Shown piece after piece: positions 30,477-35,919 of a DNA stretch of 35,919 bases. The DNA is from Eisenbergiella porci (GTDB lineage: Bacteria > Bacillota > Clostridia > Lachnospirales > Lachnospiraceae), in assembly GCF_009696275.1 (NCBI RefSeq), contig NZ_VUMI01000058.1:1-35919 (forward strand). The letters are read 5' to 3'. Position 1 is the first letter of the stretch. The number at the start of each line of letters is the position of its first letter. A program made the translations under genes and the position numbers. Under the pieces are notes generated by a model that was not told the DNA's origin, searched no databases, and was given only the letters and a program-made list of their open reading frames with translations.

Positions 30477-32567
30477 TTAGTTTTTGCCCCTCTGTTCCAC
30501 GCGGTAGTTCACATACTTGCCGCCGGTATCGGCCAAAAGCACCGTCCCGTCATAGGTTTTGCCGGTTTTCATGGAGCGCAGGCCCTTTACCTTTGCTTTT
30601 CCGTCTTTGAGCAGCGCGGCGGCGATCTTCGGGGTGAACGCCTTGCCCCGTTCCTCAAAAAATCGGTCATTCTTCCACATGACAAACTGGCAGGCCCGGT
30701 TTCCGCAGTAGTAGTTCTTTTTGCCCTCGTAGACGCTTTCCCCGCAGCGCGGACATTTGCCGATAACCACACGCTCGGTTTGAAACAACTTCTGCGCGTC
30801 CTCGCTAATCTGCGAATATCGGGAAATCAGGCTCCTTGTCATTTCTGCAATGCCAGCCATGAAGCCCTCCAGGTCGGCCTGCCCCTTGGCAATGGCCGTC
30901 AGCTCCGTTTCCCACTGTGCCGTAAGCTGGGGAGAGGTCAGCGCCTCCGGCAGCACGCAGGCAAGGTTGTGGCCGTCCTTGGTGGGAAGTAGCTGTTTGC
31001 CCCTGCGCTCCACAAAGCCCATCTGCACCAGTTTTTCTAAGATGGAGGCGCGGGTGGCCGGGGTTCCCAATCCCTGCCTCTCGGCGTCCTCCGGCAGATC
31101 GTCCGCACCGGCGCGCTCCATAGCGGAAAGCAGAGTATCTTCGGTGTAGGATTTTGGCGGTGCTGTGAAATGCTCGGTGACGGCGGCAGTTACCTTGTCA
31201 AAGGTTTGGCCCTCGGTGATCTCCGGCAGTTCACGCGCAGGCTCCGGGGCGGTGTCGTCGGCGTCTGTTTTGAACGACGCCTTAAAGCGGCGGTCAAGCT
31301 CTTTCCAGCCGGGAGTGAGAATGGTCTTTCCTTTGGCGGTAAAGGTGTTCCCGGCACAGGTGAATGTAGCGGTGACAGCTTCATATACATGGGGCGCAGC
31401 CACGGCGCACAGCAGCTTGCAGCACACAAGGGACAGCAGTTTCTTTTCCCCCTCGGCCAGCCCATCAAAGCCTTTCTGCACAAATTCCATCGTCGGGACA
31501 ATGGCGTGGTGGTCGCTTACCTTTTTGCTGTTCAGCACCCGGCCAAACTGCGAGGACAGGTCAAGCCCCTTTGCAAAGGGAAGCAGCGGCCACAGGCCGG
31601 ACACAAGGCTTTCCGCCGTTGGCAGCATATCATCGGTCAAATACTGGCTGTCGGTGCGGGGATAGGTCAGCAGCTTCTTTTCATAGAGCTGCTGTGCATA
31701 GTCAAGGGTCTGCTTGGCGGTAAATCCAAACAGGCGGTTTGCCTCCCGCTGCAAGGTGGTGAGGTCATAGAGGCGGGGCGGCTGCTCCGTCCTTTTCTCC
31801 CGTATTACCGATACACAAACGGCCTGCGCCGTTTCACAGGCAGCTTTCAGCGCCTTGGCGTCGTCTGCGTTTCCCATGCGTTCACTGGCCGCCTCCATGC
31901 CGCCCGCCGCGATCTGGACGATGTGATATTTCTCTTTCTGGAAGCTGCTGATCTTGGCCTCCCGGTCAACCAGCATTTTCAGGGTCGGCGTCTGGACACG
32001 GCCCACGGTCAGGGTCTTGTGGTAGAGGATGGAGAACAGCCGGGTGGCGTTGATCCCCACCAGCCAATCCGCCTGCGCCCGGCAAAGGGCCGACTGATAC
32101 AGGTTATCATAATCGGCTCCCGGTTTCAGATGGGCGAAGCCGTCCCTGATAGCCGCGTCCTCCATGCTGGAAATCCAAAGGCGCTGAAACGGTTTCTTGC
32201 AGCCTGCCATCTGGTAGACGAAACGGAAAATCAATTCCCCCTCGCGTCCGGCGTCGGTGGCGCACACAAGGCCGGTGACATCGGGGCGCTCCATCAAAGA
32301 ACGCAGGGTGTCAAACTGCTTTTTCTTAGCGTCGGGAATGATGTACTGCCACTCCTGCGGCACAATCGGCAGGTCGTCATAGCGCCATTTTTTGAAACGC
32401 TCGTCATAAGTCCCGGCATCGGCAAGGGAAACAAGGTGGCCGATACACCAGCTCACCAGATAGCCGTTCCCCTCCATGTAGCCGTCCTGTTTCTTGTCCG
32501 CGCCGATCACGCCCGCAATGCTGCGGGCGACGCTTGGTTTCTCTGCAATTACTAACTGATAGCTCAT
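30477..32567 (-). CDS. topB: DNA topoisomerase III of the ICE
   Basis: A 696-aa type IA topoisomerase. The Toprim domain has LVIAEKPSVARSI (Glu9) and DAGREGE (105-111). The active-site tyrosine is Tyr302 in LLTYPRTDSQYL. DHHAIVPT is conserved, and the C-terminal zinc finger is CPRCGESVYEGKKNYYC..RACQF (about 635-660). ATG 32567 overlaps the DUF4366 stop (ATGA). In Tn1549-like ICEs this gene lies in the same transfer operon and probably resolves or assists processing of the transferred strand. Confidence 0.96.
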   Translation of the reverse strand: MSYQLVIAEKPSVARSIAGVIGADKKQDGYMEGNGYLVSWCIGHLVSLADAGTYDERFKKWRYDDLPIVPQEWQYIIPDAKKKQFDTLRSLMERPDVTGLVCATDAGREGELIFRFVYQMAGCKKPFQRLWISSMEDAAIRDGFAHLKPGADYDNLYQSALCRAQADWLVGINATRLFSILYHKTLTVGRVQTPTLKMLVDREAKISSFQKEKYHIVQIAAGGMEAASERMGNADDAKALKAACETAQAVCVSVIREKRTEQPPRLYDLTTLQREANRLFGFTAKQTLDYAQQLYEKKLLTYPRTDSQYLTDDMLPTAESLVSGLWPLLPFAKGLDLSSQFGRVLNSKKVSDHHAIVPTMEFVQKGFDGLAEGEKKLLSLVCCKLLCAVAAPHVYEAVTATFTCAGNTFTAKGKTILTPGWKELDRRFKASFKTDADDTAPEPARELPEITEGQTFDKVTAAVTEHFTAPPKSYTEDTLLSAMERAGADDLPEDAERQGLGTPATRASILEKLVQMGFVERRGKQLLPTKDGHNLACVLPEALTSPQLTAQWETELTAIAKGQADLEGFMAGIAEMTRSLISRYSQISEDAQKLFQTERVVIGKCPRCGESVYEGKKNYYCGNRACQFVMWKNDRFFEERGKAFTPKIAAALLKDGKAKVKGLRSMKTGKTYDGTVLLADTGGKYVNYRVEQRGKN

Positions 32568-33325
32568 ACCTCGTCCTCCTTATTTCCATCTTCACTTATC
32601 ATATCCTCGTCCGGCTCCGGGGCTTCGTCCTCGTCATCCTCGTCCTCGCCAAAGTCATACTCGGCCAGATCATCATTGCCTGTGGTGTCGGCTTTTTCCT
32701 TTTTGAATTTCAGGAAGTAGAGGGCTGTGCCGCCGCCCAGCAGCACCACCACAAAGAACACCACAAGGCCGCCCATGCCGCTTGGCTTTTCCTCCTGCGG
32801 CTTTTCTTCCTCCGGCTGGGGCTTCGGCTCCGGCCCGTTGCAGGCGGTCAGGTTGTTTTTACAGACCGGGCAGGCCGTATTGACGGCCCCGGCTTGACAT
32901 TTAGCCGTACAGGTGCAGACCTCCGGCTCTTTTTTCCCGTCCTCCAACAAGGCTTGCAGGTCGGCGTCGTCCACTTGGTTGAGGAAATGCACCGCCGTTT
33001 CCTTGTCCTCGTTGGCCCGGTCGATCAGGATGTAAAAATAATTCCCGGCCTTGGTGGTGACGGTGATAAGCTGCTTATCCCCGAAAAAATCATCCACCAG
33101 CGCGGCGTTGCCCTGCGGGGTAACAGGTACGCCCTCCGGCTCCATGCCGCCGGTGGTAGGTTCTTCGGTTTCCTCCGGCACCTCTGCGGGGGCCTCGGTG
33201 GTTTCCGGCAGCGGCACAGGGTCAGGGGCAGCGCCCCCGGCGTAGGCGGTAACGGTCGTGGTCGCCATGCAGAGCGCAGCAGCCAAAGCCAGCGTCAAGG
33301 TGCGGAACAGTTTAGATTTCTTCAT
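32564..33325 (-). CDS. DUF4366 (CD1107-family) membrane protein
   Basis: A 253-aa protein. A signal peptide (MKKSKLFRTLTLALAAALCM to about residue 30) precedes a Pro/Glu-rich stretch and an outside domain with VDDFFGDKQLITVTTKAGNYFYILIDRANED. A Cys cluster (CTCTAKC, CPVCKNNLTAC) and one transmembrane helix (MGGLVVFFVVVLLGGGTALYF) follow, then a very acidic cytoplasmic tail. Start 33325 follows AGGAGGACAACGCCC and overlaps DUF4315. It is a standard gene of the Tn1549-like transfer operon, probably part of the cell-envelope machinery. Confidence 0.92.
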   Translation of the reverse strand: MKKSKLFRTLTLALAAALCMATTTVTAYAGGAAPDPVPLPETTEAPAEVPEETEEPTTGGMEPEGVPVTPQGNAALVDDFFGDKQLITVTTKAGNYFYILIDRANEDKETAVHFLNQVDDADLQALLEDGKKEPEVCTCTAKCQAGAVNTACPVCKNNLTACNGPEPKPQPEEEKPQEEKPSGMGGLVVFFVVVLLGGGTALYFLKFKKEKADTTGNDDLAEYDFGEDEDDEDEAPEPDEDMISEDGNKEDEV

Positions 33326-33569
33326 GGGCGTTGTCCTCCTGTTCAAAGTCCGGGATCAGGGCCGGGGCCGCCTGCAACGCGCCGCCGCGTACAAAGGCGG
33401 CGAACTCCTGCGGGGTCATGTTGAGGCCGCGCACAAGCTGAACGATCTGCAAGTTTTCCTGTTCGGTCTTGGCTGCTTCCAGCTCCCGAAGCTGCTTTTG
33501 CAGCTCCGCGATCTTGCCCTTGGTTTTCTCAATATCCTTTTCAATGCGCTCCAATTTGTTCATTGCCAT
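33312..33569 (-). CDS. DUF4315 coiled-coil protein
   Basis: An 85-aa protein. The N-terminal coiled coil (about 3-45) is KLERIEKDIEKTKGKIAELQ and onward. Then VRGLNMTPQEFAAFVRG, the conserved DUF4315 end. AAAGGAG is upstream. It overlaps DUF4366 by 14 bp and follows the NlpC/P60 gene by 23 bp. Role in transfer unknown. Confidence 0.9.
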   Translation of the reverse strand: MAMNKLERIEKDIEKTKGKIAELQKQLRELEAAKTEQENLQIVQLVRGLNMTPQEFAAFVRGGALQAAPALIPDFEQEDNAHEEI

Positions 33570-33592
33570 AGTGATTTACTCCTTTCTGGCGT

Positions 33593-35548
33593 TTAAGGCA
33601 AACGCCCGTAACAATAAAAATGCTGCTGCCAGTAGCTTGAATTGAGGTTCGTGTAGGAAATGGGGTCGCCGCAGTGCAGCATGACCGAATTTCCCACATA
33701 CAGCCCCACATGGGACATCCCGGCAGTATCATAAGTGCCAACGAAAAATACAAGGTCGCCGGGCTTGGCCTGCTCCGGGGAAACAGGGGTGCAGATGTTG
33801 TAAAGCCCCTGCGCCGTCTGGCGTCCTACATTCCAGCCGGAATGATTGATGACCCAGCTAATGAAGCCGGAACAATCAAAGCTGGTGCTTGGGGAGCTGC
33901 CGCCCCACACATAGGGATAGCCCACATACTTTTCCGCCTCGGCGATCATAGCGGCAAAGGCTTCGTCCTTTAGCGCCTCCGGGGGGATTTCATAGTAGGT
34001 CGGCTCTTTCGGGGTGGAGGCGTGGGGATAGCTGCCGTTGGGGAACAGGTCTGGCCGGTTGCCCAAAGTCTGCATATAGGCAGCATAAAAGCCCATCTGT
34101 TCCTCGGTGAGAATGTAGATGGGCAGGTGGGACAGGTCAAAGTTTTCCAGCTTCACATTGCAGATGTAGTAAGTGTAGGGGACTTCCACGGTGTAGGTGT
34201 TTCCCTCACTGTCTGTCCTCGTTTCGGTGCGGTAGCGGGTTTCCGTTTCGATGGTTTGGGTCAGGATGTATTGCTTTTCAAAGAGCATGGCAAGGTCGCC
34301 CTGTACCTCCCCCAAAGTGAACACGCCGTTATGCAGCGCGGAGAGGATGGAGGTCAGCACATAGGGGTCATGCTTGATCTCGTCCAGATCGAAACGGTAT
34401 TCGTCATAGCCGGGGTGCAGGCTTTCGTAGTTGTCAAGTTCGTGCTGCAAGTCTGCTTCCAGCGCGGCATAGGCGTCTTCGGCTCCCAGCATATCGCTGT
34501 CCTCGGAGAGATAGGAGGTGGCGGCAAGGCCCGTCCCGGTGCTGCCAAACATGGCAGTGCAGGATTGCAGGCCGCCCATCACCAACAGGAGCATGAGGCC
34601 CACGCCGCCAACGATCAGCGCCCCTTTCCAGTGCCGGGCGGCAAAGGACGCGGCCTGTCTGCTTTTCTCTGCGGCTTTCTTGGCTGCGGCAGCCGTGGTC
34701 TTGGCGGTGCTTGCGGCCCCCTGTGCGGTCTGGCCCGCCGCCCTTGCTGCCTTGGCATATTCCCGCTTGATGTGCTGTTTCTGCCAAAAGCGGGAAACAG
34801 GGTTCTTGGCCGCCTGCGCCAGCTCCGGGTTATCCCGCAGGGATTTTTGATACACAAACTCGGCGTTGGCGGCGATGGACTTTCGCTCGGCCTTGGCTGC
34901 GGCCCGGTAGGGTTTGAGCTTGTGGCGGTGAACGCCGCTGCGGATCATGCGGCCCGCCTGCCGTTCCGCCAGTTCCTCCCCCTTGTGGCCGCCCTCCACG
35001 CCCACATTTTCGTGTTCTACCTCATGGATTTTTCCGTGGAGGTAAAGCCCGGCTTCCTGTATGGGGCGGCTGGCCGGGTTTGGTTTGAGCTGGGGAGGGG
35101 CTTTCTCCACCTTGTCAAAATACAGCCTGCTTTTGGCCTTGCCCTTGGCCTCGTCATAAACGGTTTCCTTGGTGACGACACGCTTTTTCGGCAAGGCTTC
35201 TTTGGCCGCTTCCAGCTGATCCGCCCGTTTTTCCGCCTTTTTGATATACGGGGCCAGCTCCGGGGAGGCCCGTTCCTCGGCGGTAAACTGCAACCGGGAA
35301 ACGGGGCCGGTGGCCTGCGCTGCGGCTTCCCCGGTGTCCTTGGCCGTTTTCTTTGCCTTGTGGCGGTCGTGCAGTTCGTCCGCCCGTTCCAGTATTTTTT
35401 CCGCCGCGCCCTCCGGCTGGGTAGTGTATTCCTGCTCGGCCTCCCGGCTGGACACATTGACGCTTTCGCCGGTGGTCTGGTTATCCAGCGTCAGGCCGTC
35501 GCGGGTCATGTGCTGCGTTACCTTGTCGCGGGGTTTTAAGGGTTCCAT
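33593..35548 (-). CDS. NlpC/P60 (C40) peptidase of the transfer apparatus
   Basis: A 651-aa membrane-anchored cell-wall hydrolase. The N-terminal about 300 residues are charged and helical, inside the cell. A transmembrane segment (GALIVGGVGLMLLLVMGGL, about 310-330) is followed by a linker domain (YEIP..LKDEAF). The C-terminal NlpC/P60 domain has the catalytic Cys in GSSPSTSFDCSGFISW and His in GMSHVGLYVG. It would open peptidoglycan for the conjugation channel. Start ATG 35548 follows AAGGAGGTGAAGTC, 20 bp after the virB4 stop. Confidence 0.93.
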   Translation of the reverse strand: MEPLKPRDKVTQHMTRDGLTLDNQTTGESVNVSSREAEQEYTTQPEGAAEKILERADELHDRHKAKKTAKDTGEAAAQATGPVSRLQFTAEERASPELAPYIKKAEKRADQLEAAKEALPKKRVVTKETVYDEAKGKAKSRLYFDKVEKAPPQLKPNPASRPIQEAGLYLHGKIHEVEHENVGVEGGHKGEELAERQAGRMIRSGVHRHKLKPYRAAAKAERKSIAANAEFVYQKSLRDNPELAQAAKNPVSRFWQKQHIKREYAKAARAAGQTAQGAASTAKTTAAAAKKAAEKSRQAASFAARHWKGALIVGGVGLMLLLVMGGLQSCTAMFGSTGTGLAATSYLSEDSDMLGAEDAYAALEADLQHELDNYESLHPGYDEYRFDLDEIKHDPYVLTSILSALHNGVFTLGEVQGDLAMLFEKQYILTQTIETETRYRTETRTDSEGNTYTVEVPYTYYICNVKLENFDLSHLPIYILTEEQMGFYAAYMQTLGNRPDLFPNGSYPHASTPKEPTYYEIPPEALKDEAFAAMIAEAEKYVGYPYVWGGSSPSTSFDCSGFISWVINHSGWNVGRQTAQGLYNICTPVSPEQAKPGDLVFFVGTYDTAGMSHVGLYVGNSVMLHCGDPISYTNLNSSYWQQHFYCYGRLP

Positions 35549-35567
35549 GACTTCACCTCCTTGTGCC

Positions 35568-35797
35568 TCATACCGTCGCCCCCTCGCCTAACCGGGTCGT
35601 CATGATCTGATAGAGCTGGGTGTTTTTCGGGATGGGGTTCTTAAAGGGCAGGATCACATTTTCGTAAATGAGAAGCCCCTCGCCGGGTTCGGAATTGTCC
35701 ACATACCGTAATTGCTGGGGCGAAATGTTCAGCCGTTCCGCAAGGATTTTCCGGTCGCCGCTGGCCTGATTGAGCAGGCAGATAAAGTCGCTGTTTT
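35568..35797 (-). CDS. VirB4-like conjugation ATPase, C-terminal exon (partial)
   Basis: The last about 76 codons of the VirB4/TraE-type ATPase: NSDFICLLNQASGDRKILAE, then LNISPQQLRYVDNSEPGEG, LLIYENVILPFKNPIP, LYQIMTTR. This is the usual C-terminus of the virB4 gene preceding NlpC/P60 in these ICEs. The 5' part is beyond the window, past a group II intron. In DNA the frame would run into TAA at 35798-35796; splicing after TAT (35798) removes this and leaves a codon ending AA before AAC AGC GAC. Confidence 0.82.
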
Positions 35798-35919
35798 ATA
35801 GTGATAGGTAAGCCCCTGATATCATCTCAGGCTTTTCCCCCACTTCACACCGTGCATGCGACTTTCACCGCACACGGCGTTCCATCGGTTAGTAGATTTC
35901 GTTGTCTAAACAATCAAAC
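35798..35919 (-). mobile_element. Group II intron, 3' end (domains V and VI)
   Basis: On the minus strand, 35879-35846 form a 34-nt domain V: stem GCCGTGTGCG/CGCATGCACGGT with a GAAA-type loop. Then comes a domain VI hairpin (AAGCCTGA/TCAGG..GGCTT) with an unpaired A near ACCTATCAC. The likely 3' end is ...CACTAT (AY ending) at 35798. The intron lies in virB4 in the sense orientation. Its reverse transcriptase, if any, is outside the window. Confidence 0.85.

Noticed and set aside
31170-32555. Plus-strand 461-codon open frame
   Set aside because: Antisense to topB; no recognisable motif or ribosome site.
34022-35539. Plus-strand 505-codon open frame
   Set aside because: Antisense shadow of the NlpC/P60 gene, whose catalytic motifs and ribosome site are clear.

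Overview
The window is a stretch of mobile DNA from a Gram-positive anaerobe, most likely a gut Clostridia (Lachnospiraceae/Oscillospiraceae type). The evidence is AGGAGG-type ribosome binding sites with frequent TTG/GTG starts, and the typical Firmicute conjugative-element gene set: Orf7/Orf8-like regulators, MobC, MOBP relaxase, Cys-rich VLP protein, TTRAP protein, ArdC/LPD polyvalent protein, topoisomerase III, DUF4366, DUF4315, NlpC/P60 and VirB4. Further support comes from tet genes of the kind found in gut Firmicutes. I see no rRNA, tRNA or CRISPR array and no clear chromosomal housekeeping gene. Family names come from recognising motifs by eye, without database searches.

Layout. (1) 1-3500: left part of an integrative conjugative element (ICE), with a large serine recombinase, a SHOCT-like small protein, an HTH protein and a sigma factor, all on the minus strand. 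(2) 3500-9450: a cargo module resembling lantibiotic/peptide-antibiotic immunity. It has an ABC ATPase, two permeases, a 28-aa membrane peptide and a YxeA-family protein on the minus strand, divergent from a response regulator/histidine kinase pair on the plus strand. Four direct repeats spaced exactly 11 bp lie between the two operons. (3) 9500-12121: XRE regulator, oriT-like hairpins, MobC, MOBP relaxase and Cys-rich VLP protein on the plus strand. (4) 12200-14350: an AT-rich two-gene cassette, a SAM-methyltransferase-like protein translationally coupled to a DUF1848 protein with a C-terminal CX3CX2C cluster. (5) 14353-18501: TTRAP protein and a 1312-aa ArdA/ArdC/LPD/YodL anti-restriction protein on the minus strand. 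(6) 18582-30289: a DUF2971 gene split by a 10.7-kb nested element. (7) 30376-35797: a second oriT-like block, then topB, DUF4366, DUF4315, NlpC/P60 and the 3' part of virB4 on the minus strand. (8) 35798-35919: the 3' end of a group II intron inserted in virB4.

The nested element (about 18796-29522) carries tet(40) and tet(O) behind a Tn916-type attenuated promoter, a 5'-truncated sigma factor, an HTH protein, its own MobC and MOBP relaxase, a phage-replisome-organizer-like protein, a DnaC-like ATPase, TnpW and a TnpX/TndX-like serine recombinase. Joining the two DUF2971 fragments at a shared CAA restores one open 326-codon gene, so both ends of the insertion can be placed almost to the base.

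The most unusual signals are: the exact footprint of the nested mobilisable tetracycline-resistance element; a 38-bp perfect inverted duplication of the oriT-like region 20 kb apart; the intron in virB4; the methyltransferase/DUF1848 cassette flanked by diverged direct repeats; the 11-bp operator array; and two very small genes (28 and 35 codons) with convincing ribosome binding sites.
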